The notes: generated by a model not told the origin, from the sequence alone. A stretch of DNA of 64,000 bases from Symbiodinium natans (GCA_905221605.1 CAJNDS010002644.1:100001-164000); one strand, 5' to 3'. Positions 1 to 9,720 are shown, counted from the first letter of the stretch. Numbers and translations: made by a program.

Positions 1-92
1 TAGGTTTAGGGTTTAGGGTTTAGGGTTTAGGGTTTAGGGTTAAGGGTTTAGGGTTTAGGGTTTAGGGTTTAGGGTTTAGGGTTTCAGGTTTA
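1..92 (+). repeat. Interstitial TTTAGGG array
   Basis: About twelve TTTAGGG heptamers with one variant unit. The G-rich strand reads rightward from the left edge, which is the wrong orientation for a chromosome's left end (that should read CCCTAAA), so this is an internal block cut by the window edge. Confidence 0.95.
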
Positions 93-180
93 GGAATATG
101 ATCCTCTGAACCCAAATAAGGGAAATATGAAATGTCCCAAGGGCCTACCAAGTAACGCAAGAAGAGTACATATGAGATAG
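93..180. mobile_element. Family C short dispersed element (fragment)
   Basis: The segment around ATGATCCTCTGAACCCAAAT, followed by GGGAAATATGAAATGTCCC and AAGGGCCTACCAAGTAAC, recurs in diverged form at 18390-18450, 35010-35075 and, partly, 35447-35510. Four copies in otherwise different surroundings indicate a dispersed element; ends and mechanism are not clear. Confidence 0.4.
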
Positions 181-525
181 CCCAAACGTCCTACACAGTC
201 TGGGATTTGGGTTCTTAGAGGCTATATCTGCGGTAGGCCCCTCCTTGTTTTGGAGGACTCCTGACATGTTGATCCCTGCTGGGAGTTCTCTGTCTCCATC
301 ACAATGGATCCTCAACCCTAAACCCCCTAAACCCCAAAAAAGGTGACCAGAACTTGGAGACCCTTTGGCAAAGGACTCTTGAACCTTCAGCAGTACGGGG
401 CTCTGGAACCCCGTAGAAATTGCAGGAGAAACTCCCGATCGCCAAGCCTGAGCCCAAAGCCGAAAGAACACCCCTAACCCTCAACACTAAGCCTCGAAAC
501 TCTAACCCGCAACATCACTAAACCC
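181..525. other. Unassigned sequence
   Basis: Mixed-composition sequence with a short CCCTAAA stretch near 310-330. Open frames exist on the minus strand, but I see no motif, convincing splice site or codon pattern that supports a gene. Confidence 0.4.
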
Positions 526-616
526 TGAACTCCCTGAACTCCCTGAACTCCCTGAACTCCCTGAACTCCCTGAACTCCCTGAACTCCCTGAACTCCCTGA
601 ACTCCCTGAACTCCCT
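526..616. repeat. 9-bp tandem repeat (CTCCCTGAA)n
   Basis: About ten near-perfect copies of CTCCCTGAA. The unit is a multiple of three, so it gives a false FRE tripeptide repeat on the minus strand; I read it as a minisatellite. It may have arisen from degenerate CCCTGAAC telomere-variant units. Confidence 0.9.
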
Positions 617-716
617 AACCCCGGAATGCCTCAGACCGACGACTCCGAGCCCCGACTCAGCCACGCAGCCTGGGATGATGTGCGTCAAGGACTCGTTGCA
701 GCGGACCTTTTGCATC
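617..716 (-). CDS. Possible exon, unknown protein
   Basis: Between the 9-bp repeat and a telomere-like block, the minus strand is open and reads VRCNESLTHIIPGCVAESG with gene-like composition. No splice site is certain and there is no recognisable family. Low confidence. Confidence 0.22.
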
Positions 717-885
717 CCCAAAGCAAACTCCTGGGGTGTAGTGCTTAGGGTTTAAGAGTTCTGGGCGACGAGGCCCCAAAGGGCGGAAGTAGGAACTATT
801 CACGGGCTCCAGCATATACAGGCTTAAGCCGGGGGGGGGGGGGGCGGGGGGACTTCATTCAGGGTACCCTTAAGTTCCTCAACCC

Positions 886-957
886 TAAACCCTAAACCCT
901 AAACCCTAAACCCTAAACCCTAAACCACCCTAAACCCTAAACCCTAAACCCTAAATC
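886..957 (-). repeat. Interstitial CCCTAAA array
   Basis: CCCTAAA heptamers on the plus strand, interrupted by one shortened unit. A poly-G tract (about 831-849) lies just upstream. Confidence 0.9.
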
Positions 958-1030
958 CTGTTGGGGAGGCTACCAGTGCGGGGCTTGCAGGTATGGTAAA
1001 AGACGGGATGGAGGTTGAAGCCGCAGGGCT

Positions 1031-1224
1031 TACTTGAAGGTTCATGGTACTTACTAACCAATTATAACTGGGCTTAGAACCCTACTTATAATTGGGATAA
1101 CCCCTATTAGGCCCTTTAAGGGGTATTATAAGTGATAACCCCTATAAGGCCCTTTAAGGGGTATTATGAGTAGGGTTATAAGTACAGTTATAAGTGGTTA
1201 GTAAGTACCATGAGCCTTCAAGTA
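1031..1224. mobile_element. Family D inverted-repeat element
   Basis: The ends are long inverted repeats: ACTTGAAGGTTCATGGTACT with following TACTAACC on the left, and the complement ending in CATGAGCCTTCAAGT on the right. The middle holds two further palindromic units around GGCCCTTTAAGGGGTATTAT. Relatives occur at 25853-25955, 55475-55570, 56816-56950, 60410-60475 and 60785-61030. No protein is encoded, so this is MITE-like. Confidence 0.75.
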
Positions 1225-1327
1225 GGGCAAAGAGCCCCAGCAGCACGCCCCAAAGGCCCTGTAGGATTTAGGGTTGAGGGTGTATTGCTCCCGAACCCCC
1301 AAACCCTAAACCCTTTTGGGGTTTAGG

Positions 1328-1342
1328 GTTTAAGATTGGGGT

Positions 1343-1381
<39 letters not shown>

Positions 1382-1410
1382 GGTTTAGGGTTTAGGGTTT
1401 AGGGTTTAGG
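1328..1410 (+). repeat. Telomere-variant block (GGGTTGA)n then (GGGTTTA)n
   Basis: Six consecutive GGGTTGA units pass directly into canonical GGGTTTA units, so one variant has been locally amplified beside the normal heptamer. Confidence 0.85.
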
Positions 1411-1669
1411 GCACGCCGACATGAGGCTTTGGGGCTTATAAGGCTTCGGGAGCTTGAGAAGTGTCTAAATTTAGAGCCTGAACCCTAAACTAAACCCCAA
1501 ACAATAACCCTAAACCTGAACCCTAAACCCCAAACTTTAGGGCTTGAGGGTGACCTAGACGCGGACTATCAGTGTTTCCAAAGACGCTGTAAACCTGACT
1601 CTCACCTAAACTTTCCAGCCCTGAAAATCTCCGTAAGCCAAGCAACAATTGGGGGGGGGGGGGGGGGTG

Positions 1670-1785
1670 GCTCCGGAAATAGGAGGTGCCGTATTGGGGT
1701 TCTCATGATAAGGGGATCCCCCCCTATTACTTTGAGGTTTCTAATAGGGGTCACACATTATCGGAAACCCACCTTTTTCAAGGAG
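1670..1785. mobile_element. Family F dispersed element
   Basis: Contains CCGGAAATAGGAGGTGCCG and a distal TTATCGGAAACCC, matching in inverted or direct form the segments at 13475-13560, 18850-18955, 32970-33070, 53556-53640 and 62060-62160. A/T-poor inverted ends and no coding capacity suggest a MITE or introner relic. Confidence 0.45.
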
Positions 1786-1825
1786 TGCTGTCCCCCAACC
1801 TCATTCGAATGCGGCGCATTATGGA

Positions 1826-1930
1826 CAACCCTAAACCCTAAACCCTAAACCCTAAAAACCCTATAAACCCTTATAAACTCTGCACCCTAAACCCTAAACC
1901 CTAAACCCTGAACCCTAAACCCCAAACCCC
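1826..1930 (-). repeat. Interstitial CCCTAAA array, degenerate
   Basis: Heptamers with several indel and substitution variants. Confidence 0.9.
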
Positions 1931-2633
1931 AAACGGCACCCCCAAGGTCCATGAAGCCGGCGCTTACTGCTTGCCGGCCAGGGCACGAGGTACGTCTTTT
2001 GCAGTCTCTTGATGGTCCTTAGGACTCTCAATTTGAAACCTGTGGGGTTTAGGGGCTTAGAACAGTGCGGTACCGAGTCCAGGGTTTAGGGTTTAGGGTT
2101 TCTAGTTTCTAAGTGTATAGGATAGCCAGCCAGGCGACGACCCTCGAAACTGCGAGTTTGGGGTGCTGGGTTTAACGGGAAATTGGCTGATGATCCGGGC
2201 AGCGGCCAAGTAGAGAGAGCCACTCGACATCCTCAAAACTTCTACCCCCTCCTCAACCGGGAACCACGCCATTACCCGTACATAAAAAACATCGTCATTT
2301 GACGCAATTAGTAAGGTATTTCATCTAACCCCCCCCTCCCCCCCAACGTTCCCAAAGAGAGGAAGTCACCCTGCTTAAGCCTCCTCTCAACCAAAAGAGC
2401 TTCCTTGAAACACGGAGGCCTGAGGCGTGGACTTATACTGCTGCACTTTCTCCTCCTTCTCCATGCTGGTACCTCCAGATGCATATCTAGTCTGATACTA
2501 CAATGTGGATCCAGACATGGATTAGGCAAAAAGTACATGCCTTTGCTAAGAATTATGGGGTCTTGGGCTCGCAGGGCAAAAGCTTCGCCTGGGAGAAACG
2601 CCTATAAGCCCTAAGCTCTGAACCCTAAGCCCT
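1931..2633. other. Unassigned sequence
   Basis: Single-copy sequence with a short TTTAGGG stretch near 2080-2100 and a C-rich tract near 2331-2345. No supported gene. Small open frames at 2308-2614 overlap on both strands and look like chance. Confidence 0.4.
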
Positions 2634-2694
2634 ACGGTTTAGGGTTTAGGGTTTAGGGTTTAGGGTTTAGGGTTTAGGGTTTAGGGTTTGGGGT
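2634..2694 (+). repeat. Interstitial TTTAGGG array
   Basis: Eight almost perfect TTTAGGG units. Confidence 0.95.
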
Positions 2695-3136
2695 AGGGCC
2701 CTCTGCACAATCCATCAGGCCTTCCGTGGTGCCAGGGCGAAGCAGGAGGGAAAGTGACCTACTCCTGATCAGCGCCCAGCAGCGCAGAGCCCACAGGAGT
2801 CCGCGGTTAATTCGAGGCGCTTTGGGGGGTGAAGAGGGGGTTTCGGGCTTAGGGCGTAAGGTGTAGGGTGTGGGGGGGAAGGGGGTAGAAGGGAAGGGGG
2901 AAGATGCAGGGTAGACAGGTGGACAGCAGACATCTCAGGTTGGTCACATGGACTCCCAAAGATGTGCTGGCCTTTGGCTCCGCATTCTCGGCTTCACGTG
3001 TCCTGCGGGTTTCAGCCAACACTGAAAGCACGCCAGGCCTGCACGGCCGGCTTAGGCCTAGCAGAAGCAGCAAAGACTTGCTTGGCAAGCCCCCAGCTGT
3101 TCTACACAGCAGCCTTGACATGAGCAGACCACATAA

Positions 3137-3248
3137 TATAGGGGCCTTAATGATTAGAATAGGGTTTTGGGGGGGCTACTATGGTATGAATATAAAGGGG
3201 ACCATGAAGGGGAATACTACTAGTAATTATTCCGGCCCCTGTATTGCG
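3137..3248. mobile_element. Family G inverted-repeat element
   Basis: The left end ATATAGGGGCCTTAATGATTA and the reverse complement of the right end (ATACAGGGGCCGGAATAATT) form terminal inverted repeats of about 20 bp around a G-tract interior. Relatives lie at 21272-21395, 33850-33965 and near 50405-50545. The plus-strand exon at 3254 starts just after it, so it may sit in an intron. Confidence 0.65.
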
Positions 3249-3253
3249 GGCAG

Positions 3254-3341
3254 CTGAGCTGGCCTCCATGTTCGAAGGCCAATCCAACGCTGGCAAAACT
3301 GCTGTTGACAGCCAGACATATTCGGCTGGCAGCCCGAACAG
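3254..3341 (+). CDS. Exon, unknown protein
   Basis: Bounded by an acceptor-like GGGCAG and an excellent donor AACAG|GTGAGT. It reads ELASMFEGQSNAGKTAVDSQ and continues to PNR. SNAGKT resembles the P-loop of EngB/Era-type GTPases (consensus SNVGKS), but one exon is too short to prove that. An open plus-strand frame at 2904-3137, on the other side of the family G element, could be the preceding exon; its function is unknown. Confidence 0.42.
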
Positions 3342-3412
3342 GTGAGTCATCTAGTGGCCTCCAGCAAGGACATCAAACAACATGACAACCCTAAACCCTA
3401 AACCCTAAACCT

Positions 3413-3630
3413 CCCAACCAGAACTTTTCGTCCTGGCACCCTCTCTCGCTCTGTGCACTTCATCTGGGCAAGTGCAGTTGCCTGTGCACATTCCCTTGCC
3501 TGGAGCATCCCTAAGGGACCCATGTAGTAATCATGTTGAGGCTAACATCAAGAAACCCCAAAAAACCCTGCAAAACCCTTCATACCCCATATAAAAGGAT
3601 GCCCGGACCCCCCCCCCCCGCAAGAAGGGA
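3413..3630. other. Unassigned sequence between convergent exons
   Basis: Holds a poly-C tract (about 3609-3620) and no supported gene. It separates the plus-strand exon at 3254 from the 3' end of the minus-strand gene at 3631. Confidence 0.4.
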
Positions 3631-5877
3631 TCACTCACTCTCTAAGGGCCGGCGGCTCAGGGTTCTTTGAAGCCGGAGCTTCGTGCCCTGGGCGGCGGCA
3701 CTCCCGAACCGCGCGATGTCTTGGGCCCAGCCCAGGACCTGGTAGAAACCGCCCAGGAGGGCCTCAGCTCAGCTGGAGGGGCCGCAGAGGTCCGGGCCCT
3801 GGGTCATGGGAGTCTTCTTCCTTTTTGTCGATATTGAAAGGTTGCTTTTTTAAAGCATGTTCACACTAATATGTGGTCCTGATGCGCGTTGCTTGCGGCC
3901 GGGCGGCGAGGAAGAGCACCATGGCGAAGGACATGGTCAAGCTGAGGGCTGCGAACCAGTTCCACTCGAACAGGAAGAGGTCGAGGGCGCCCATGATAAG
4001 CTCTGGCACGTCCTCAACGATCCGGAGCCCGGATTCCAACGGCTTGCGAAAGCCGCGGAGCTTCTCGATGTTCGTTTCCTCGAGGTGCCACGCCACGAGC
4101 ACATTGAAGAAGGGAATTTCCAAGCTGGCGGACTGTGCTGTCAATTGTTCCTTCTCGTCTCCGTTGGAGACCTTCTTCAGGGTCGCTGCTGTGGCAGCCA
4201 TGAGCATCCACATGATCATCAGGAACACCTTGACTCAATCGACCAGAAAACGGCTTATGATGGTTTACGGCCCAAGAAACCCTAAATCGAGACTATACTA
4301 TAGCAACCTAGGTTGTATTATCCCACTTCTAGGTTTGACTTGCTTCCCATGGCACTGGTGTGAGCAGCGACATCGTGACAGTGCTGGGACCCGTTCCTTG
4401 AAACCCTACCACCAGGATCGCCACAAGCAGAATGGCGATGGCAACAAAGCCTGAGCAGCCCAGTAGCCACATTAGAATAAGGGTACCTTTTTCGGGGGGT
4501 TGGTTACTTCAAAGGGAATCTTGAACCCAAAAAGGGACAAAGGGCACCACTGGGCTATCAAGAAGCTCAACCACACTCCCACTCTCAACAGCCGCATCTG
4601 TGAGATGGCGTTCGAGACCTGTTGGACCTGCCGGGCATAGAAGCCTGTTGTCCACGCCACGGTCATTGCCAGCGACACAGCAGACGCGGACCACAGCCCC
4701 TGGGCCAGCATGTCGCAGCCAACAGCTGTGCAACTCGGCTGTGGCTTCTTCCAATACACATCGAAGCCGATGAGCTCGCCCTTCTCGTAGCCATAGGCCT
4801 CGCTTGCGTAGACTGCACAGTTGTCCAGCTCGCCTGCCGAGGCAGGCAAAGCCCTCTGCGGATCCCACCGGAAAGTGGGGCTACTCAAACAAGACGAAAC
4901 AAGACCAAAAACTATGACCTACTGTGACCTAGAGCATGTGCGATAGCGATCACAAAACCTCATGCCACCTCCCGCAAGGCCCTAAACCCTAAACCCTAAA
5001 CCCTAAACCCTAAACCCTAAACCCTAAACCCTAAACCCTAAACCCTAAACCCTAGGCCTGTTGGGCGGCAGTCACCTTCCACCTGGCGGTCGGCTTCGCA
5101 AAGAGCATCCATGGCAACGGAGCCGTCGCAGAAGGGAAGGGCGTTCAGCGCGGGGAAGTCCGCTGGGCAGTCCCTGTCCAGAACCGGGACCTGCGGAAAG
5201 AAAAGGTGCTCAGGAGATGGCAGGACAAGTGGTCACAACATCATCAGGTTCAGGGTTTAGGGTTTAGGGTTGATGGTTTAGGGTTCAGGGTTCAGGGTTT
5301 AGGAATGTTTAGGGTTTAGGGTTTAGGGTTCAGGGCTTAGGGTTTAGGGTACTATAGTCCCAGAAGCTCATCACCGTCGCCCGCTGGCAAGCCTCGACCG
5401 TGTAGAGGAGAGAGGACACCAAGTTCGTGGACTCCAGCAGCATCCTCAAGTAGGGTTTAGGGTTCAGGGTTCAGGGTTTCGGGTTTCGGGTTTAGGGTTT
5501 AGGGAAGTGGACTCCGACTGAAGACCAATAATAAGTTTCCTAGAGAACTTCGAGTAGCACAGGATCGTGTGATCCCAGTTTTAAGATTCGCTTTCCCTAA
5601 GGCTCCGACTAGCCCAAAGCAGTTACTTTTTACACACTTTAAACCCCAGTGTAGGGAGGATTTGTGTACTTTGAACCCTAGAGTTTGGCTCCTGTAACCC
5701 TAAATCCTAAACCCTAACCCTAAACCCTAAACCTTAAAAACCCTAAAACCCCTAAACCCCCTAAACCCTAAACCCTAAACCCCCCAAGGATCTGGAGGGC
5801 CAGCACCAGGGGCGACCGCATGAGCTGCCGGCGCCAGCGGGACTTCCACTCCTCCGGCTCCTCTCCGGCCTCTCCGG
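3631..5877 (-). CDS. Multi-exon membrane protein, unknown family
   Basis: Exons by eye, in transcript order: 5877-5781, 5444-5375, 5190-5076, 4833-4556, 4457-4410, 4228-about 3900, 3762-3631 (stop TGA). Phases agree at the first three junctions (2, 0, 1), all with GT-AG borders. The protein has a charged start, a Cys-rich presumably luminal part (FCDGSVAMDALCEADRQVEG then ELDNCAVYASEAYGYEKGE), and at least four hydrophobic segments, including CSGFVAIAILLVAILV joined to VFLMIMWMLMAATAATL and one in LFEWNWFAALSLTMSFAM. Introns 1-3 carry telomeric repeats; the fourth interruption is a family A element. The first donor is the heptamer itself (G|GTTTAGGG). The donor of the sixth exon is unresolved (GT near 3919 or GC near 3898). 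The 5' end is not found. No family recognised. Confidence 0.72.
4458..4555 (-). mobile_element. Family A introner-like element inside an exon
   Basis: A 98-bp element with terminal inverted repeats GCCCAGTAG/GCCCAGTGG and matched inner arms (AAGGGTACC / GGTGCCCTT). It interrupts a hydrophobic coding segment: precise removal joins ATA to TGC and keeps frame across a transmembrane helix. No GT-AG pair fits the precise ends, so true splice borders are unclear. Relatives: 17566-17622 (truncated), 18448-18551, 20020-20130, 26464-26573, 34797-34895, 37403-37501, 51862-51971. Confidence 0.75.
4979..5056 (-). repeat. CCCTAAA array inside an intron
   Basis: Eleven CCCTAAA units lie wholly within the inferred intron 4834-5075, which begins GTGACT and ends GGCAG on the minus strand and joins exons in frame. 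Confidence 0.9.
5254..5508 (+). repeat. Two degenerate TTTAGGG blocks flanking an exon
   Basis: Blocks at 5254-5352 and 5451-5508 flank the short exon 5375-5444. Units include GGGTTCA and GGGTTTC variants. Both lie in inferred introns. Confidence 0.85.
5697..5780 (-). repeat. CCCTAAA block supplying a splice donor
   Basis: Degenerate CCCTAAA units end exactly at the inferred exon border 5781, so the minus-strand donor reads GG|GTTTAGGG. Confidence 0.8.
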
Positions 5878-5914
5878 CTAAAACTTCGGTTAGGGCGGTT
5901 AGGATTAGGGCGGT

Positions 5915-5998
5915 TAGGGTTCAGGGTTTAGGGTTTAGGGTTTAGGGTTTAGGGCTTAGGGTTTAGGGTTTAGGGTTTAGGTTTCAGGTTTAGGGAGG
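5915..5998 (+). repeat. Interstitial TTTAGGG array
   Basis: About ten units with some variants, upstream of the first recognised exon of the membrane-protein gene. Confidence 0.9.
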
Positions 5999-6390
5999 GT
6001 TTAGGTTCATAGGCTATAGTTTATTCTGGGTTTAGGCTTGCGGCTTTCAAGGGCATATATAGGGCTTGCAGCCCGAATCTGTGCTTCGCTGTCATTGCTT
6101 GGGGTATTCCCAAACTTGAAAAAAGGGATCCCGTGAATGTATTTACGCCGTAAAAATGCTACGAGTAGAATGCTGAAAGGGTGCCCGAATTGTTCAGAAA
6201 TTACTGAATTCTGAGCCCGAAACCCTATCCTCTACTCCCTAAACCCTACAGAAAGGGTTTAGGGTTAACGGTCCGCCTCGACAACGGTGACCTGGACATG
6301 CCTGTGTGGAGGATCGAGTGCACCTGAGCCCGGTGCCCCAAGGCCGCAGAGGCTTAGGGTTTTTGGGCTTCGTATTTAGGGCTTTAGGGC
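5999..6390. other. Unassigned; two weak exon candidates
   Basis: Minus strand near 6110-6065 reads NTPSNDSEAQIRAASP, and 6269-6322 is open on both strands (plus: VRLDNGDLDMPVWRIECT then stop; minus: VHSILHTGMSRSPLSRRT with an acceptor and a GTTAACCC donor). I cannot choose the strand. Confidence 0.3.
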
Positions 6391-7545
6391 CGCGCTTTCA
6401 GAGGACAAAAGAAAGAGCGCGAGAGAAAGAGAGGGAGAGGGGGGGAAACAAAACAAAAAGAGAGAGAGAGAGAGGGAGAGAGAGGGAGAGAGAGAGAGAG
6501 AGATATATATATATATATATATACATGTATAACATCATGAAAAAGCAAATAACAAACGAGTTAGCAGATCGATATTATGAGAGCTCCAGGTTACTCCATT
6601 CATTGCTCCTAAGGCCCCGAGCAAGATTACATGCTCCTAGCTGAGAGTACTTGGGCTGGTTAGGATGTGGCTTACTATAAACCCAACCCTGAAACCTAGA
6701 CATCAACCCTGAACCCCGCAAAAATGGCCTGGAACCTGTAATCCCGCCTTCAGAAGGATTGCCCACCGTTTTGGGCTCGCTCAAGGGTGTGTCGTCTTCG
6801 CCTCCGATTCCTGGAGGGCTGAAAGGCATCACATATAAGGCTACGGGCTGCTGTGCAGGTTGAGTATAACCCGCGTAGGGAGGGATCACATGCACAAAGC
6901 GTCTCCGGTTTGATGGGGCACTTGCCAAGTCTACCGGCACTTGCTTGTGGGTGCCTTCCTTTTACAACTCCCACAGAGGCCACTAAGCTCGAACAGACCC
7001 GTCCCAAATCCTGAATCCTCAACCCTGCAACCCTAAACCCTAAACCTTGGCTTCGAGGGGCTTCAGGGCATTTAGGGCTTTAGGGAGAGAGGCAGACAAA
7101 GACAGGCAGAGAGAGAGAGAGCGAGAGAGAGAGAGAGAGAGAGAGCAAAAAGAGAGAAGAGCGAAAATACGAGAGCTCCAGGTTACTCCTGACATCGCTT
7201 CTCAGGTGACCCGTACAAGATTACATGATCCTAGCTACGAGTGCTTTGGCTGCTCAGGACTTTCCGAACTATTAACCAAATCCTGAATCTCTTCCAGCTG
7301 GCCCTCAACCCTAAACCCTGTAGCAAACACATGATCGCGTGCCTGCAACAGGATTGCCCACCGTTGAGGGCTTGCTCAAAGGTGTTTCGTCGGCGCCTCC
7401 AATTCGCAGACGGCTTGGGCAGCACACATAAGGCTTGAGGTTTGCTTGGGCTGAGGCAGGGCCTAGAGGTCTTCGCGTGTTGGGCACTACATCTCGCGGG
7501 ATCGCGATTCAAGGCGGCGGTCCTCCATCACATGCACAGGCGTAT
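6391..7545. repeat. Diverged tandem duplication of about 0.6 kb
   Basis: Two copies start in a GA-rich tract (about 6410-6505 and 7085-7146). Both then contain GAGAGCTCCAGGTTACTCC, AAGATTACATG with CTCCTAGCT or ATCCTAGCT, GGATTGCCCACCGTT, a segment around TCGCCTCC, TCACATGCACA and GGGGC(A/G)CTTG. Spacing between matching landmarks is about 580-610 bp. The first copy also carries a TA microsatellite (6503-6523). No gene supported. Confidence 0.75.
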
Positions 7546-7700
7546 CTGGCCCCGACGGGGCGCTTGGCAAGGCTACCTTTATCTTAAAGTTTAGGGTTTA
7601 GGGTCCTAAGTTCAAATCCTGAATCCTCAGCCCTGCAACCCTGAACCCTGAACTCTAAACCCTAAACCCTAAACCCAGGGTTCACTAAACATCCCTAAAC

Positions 7701-9520
7701 CTTGGTTTCGGGGGCTGGCAGAAGGCGACCTCCAGTAATGCGCAGAAGCATGGAGAGGATGGCCAGGATGCCCAGCAGCACCAGGTAGCCAGCCAGCGCC
7801 ATCAGGGACCTTGCTCGGAAGGTGAGGCTCCATTGTGAACCATAAAACCCTAAACTTCGGAGGGGGGGCAGGGAAAGAGCATGGAAGTTTCTTGCTGCAA
7901 GGCAAGCTGTATAGCTCTATAAACCCAAACCCTAAACCCACCGAGCTTTTCGGACGAGGAGCCAGCTGCCCGCCATGCCAAAGGCGAAGCGCCTGTGCGC
8001 AGTTCAAGACACTGTAGGAAACAAAGATGCGATCGCCCGAGGCTTGATTTGCAAGGGGGATTCCTTCCAGCCCTTCTGGGCGTAAGTCTGCTATTCGGGG
8101 CGTGGTAAGTTCATATAGGCGAACCTCCAATCAGCAAATTGTAACTGAATAAAAAGTCCAAGCAATCCCGCCTTTGCCTGCTCAGTGCGGGCAAAGGCCC
8201 CTCCGTTCTGGTCGTTGTGGTGGCAGTCTGGCAGGCAAGTCAAACATAAATTTCCGTGTAGTCCATATACGCGCGACTTGTAAGAGGAATGAGAGTAGCA
8301 TAAGGTATGATCCCAAGTTTAGGGTTCTTTTAACCCCAAGGATGACCACACAGGCGGATGCTGGCAAGGTTGCGGCCCTGCCGCACTGGGTTCGAGTACG
8401 GCTTATAATCGGCCAAGTCTTCACCCCTGACGCTCCCAGCGCTCCCAGCGCAGCCTTGGTTGTCGTCCGTGTGGCGGTCGTGGAGGAGGAGGAGGAGGTA
8501 GGAAGCCGGAACTCGAAGACCTGGTACCCGCCAGCTGCTGCGACAGCGAGATAGGCCGTACCGGATATACCAAAGAACTGCGAGGAATACGCACTGGTCG
8601 TGCCAACGTCAAGGATGTGCTCGAAGCTGGAGCCGTTCCAAGCATAGAGATGGGGAGGCTGCTCATTTAAGTTTGCGAGGACGAGGTATTGCACGTTCGA
8701 GACTTCAAATGCCATGCAGCCGTGCGCTCTATCGGCGACGATGGTTTGGAGGTCTTGAAACATACTATGAGAGCTTTCCCACTTATAGATCTTGTTAATT
8801 GAGTCCATTGCTGCAGCGAGGTACGACTCTCCGTTGAAACTAAAGAATTCCACAGAAATAGTCCTCTCACCCGCCAGGTGTTGCCACAATCCGAGGGCCG
8901 CACCTTTCGCACCTGTCCATCTGTAGGCAACGACTCCACTAAGCGAGTTTGAGTTTGCAGCCACTGCCAAATACTTTGCGCCACCGACTTCGAAGAACTT
9001 TAAAGATTCTGCCCCATCAGTGGCAAAAGATTGAAACTCTTCGAAAGCGGATCCGTTCCAAACGTAAATCCTGGACTCGGCCACGTAAGAGGAGCTCGCA
9101 CCGTACGGCACAGACAAGTTTCGGTGATTGGCCACGGCCAGGTAGGTCTCGTTGTCAATCGTGAAGTGCTCCAAGCCCGAGGCAAACGAAGTCGGAATGC
9201 TTTGGAACTCCACGAACTCGGAGTCCCTCCACACGTAGATCCGTGACTCCGCGGCCACATGTTCTGCGAGGGCGAGAAGTGCTCGGAGCCAATCTGGAAG
9301 CACTCGGCGCCGTAGGACCCTGAAGTGCCCCCGAAAATCTGGTGCTCTCGGAACGCATCGCCGTCCCACCGGTAGACTTTAGCAGAAGAGGCTGCGACTG
9401 AGGGGTACATCGAAAGAACCAGGTACTGGATACCTGCGATCTGACAAGGTTCCCATTGTCGTCCGTTGCTTGTGCCGGCATCATGTACCGGAAGCAGTTC
9501 TGGAATGACTCCTTGGGATG
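7701..9520 (-). CDS. EAR-repeat (beta-propeller-like) protein, frameshifted
   Basis: The main exon (9520 to about 8400) follows a TG-rich tract and acceptor GCCGCACAG. It contains at least five epilepsy-associated repeats (EAR/EPTP), seen as recurring YLAVA followed by SRIYVWNGS-F-EFQS, as in LGI1 and TSPEAR ectodomains, where they form a seven-bladed propeller for extracellular binding. Near 9274-9278 the frame shifts: one copy reads to IGSEHF, and the next continues ALAEHVAAESRIYVW one frame over, consistent with loss of one base. The exon ends in a Ser/Thr-rich linker. Downstream candidates are 8000-7942 (donor GTGGGTTTAGGG) and 7818-7701 with a transmembrane helix (LMALAGYLVLLGILAILSML) and donor AAG|GTTTAGGG, giving a plausible C-terminal anchor. 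Joining of the last exons is unresolved. Pseudogene or sequencing error cannot be told apart. Confidence 0.68.
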
Positions 9521-9720
9521 CTGTGCGGCCGAAGGAGGCACACACACACACAAACACACGCCCCACGGCCCAAGCCGCCCACCTCAGCCAGGGAACAGAA
9601 TTCACTGCAGCACGAAACAAACTCCGAGACCCTTAAAGCCCAAGAAGCCTTAAGCCCTGAACAAAAGATGTATCTTAACCCGCTAATCTTACAAATCCTA
9701 AACACGAAATCAGATTAAAG

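Noticed and set aside
1-92. True chromosome end
   Set aside because: Orientation of the heptamer is opposite to that expected at a left terminus, and many similar arrays are internal.
518-721. Protein with FRE tripeptide repeats
   Set aside because: Produced by the 9-bp CTCCCTGAA tandem repeat; only the flank at 617-716 could be coding.
3254-3341. EngB/Era GTPase exon
   Set aside because: SNAGKT fits a P-loop, but the preceding residues and the 29-codon length are not enough; kept only as an unknown exon.
6306-6644. Arg/Glu-rich open frame
   Set aside because: Encoded by the GA microsatellite and the TA tract; not a gene.
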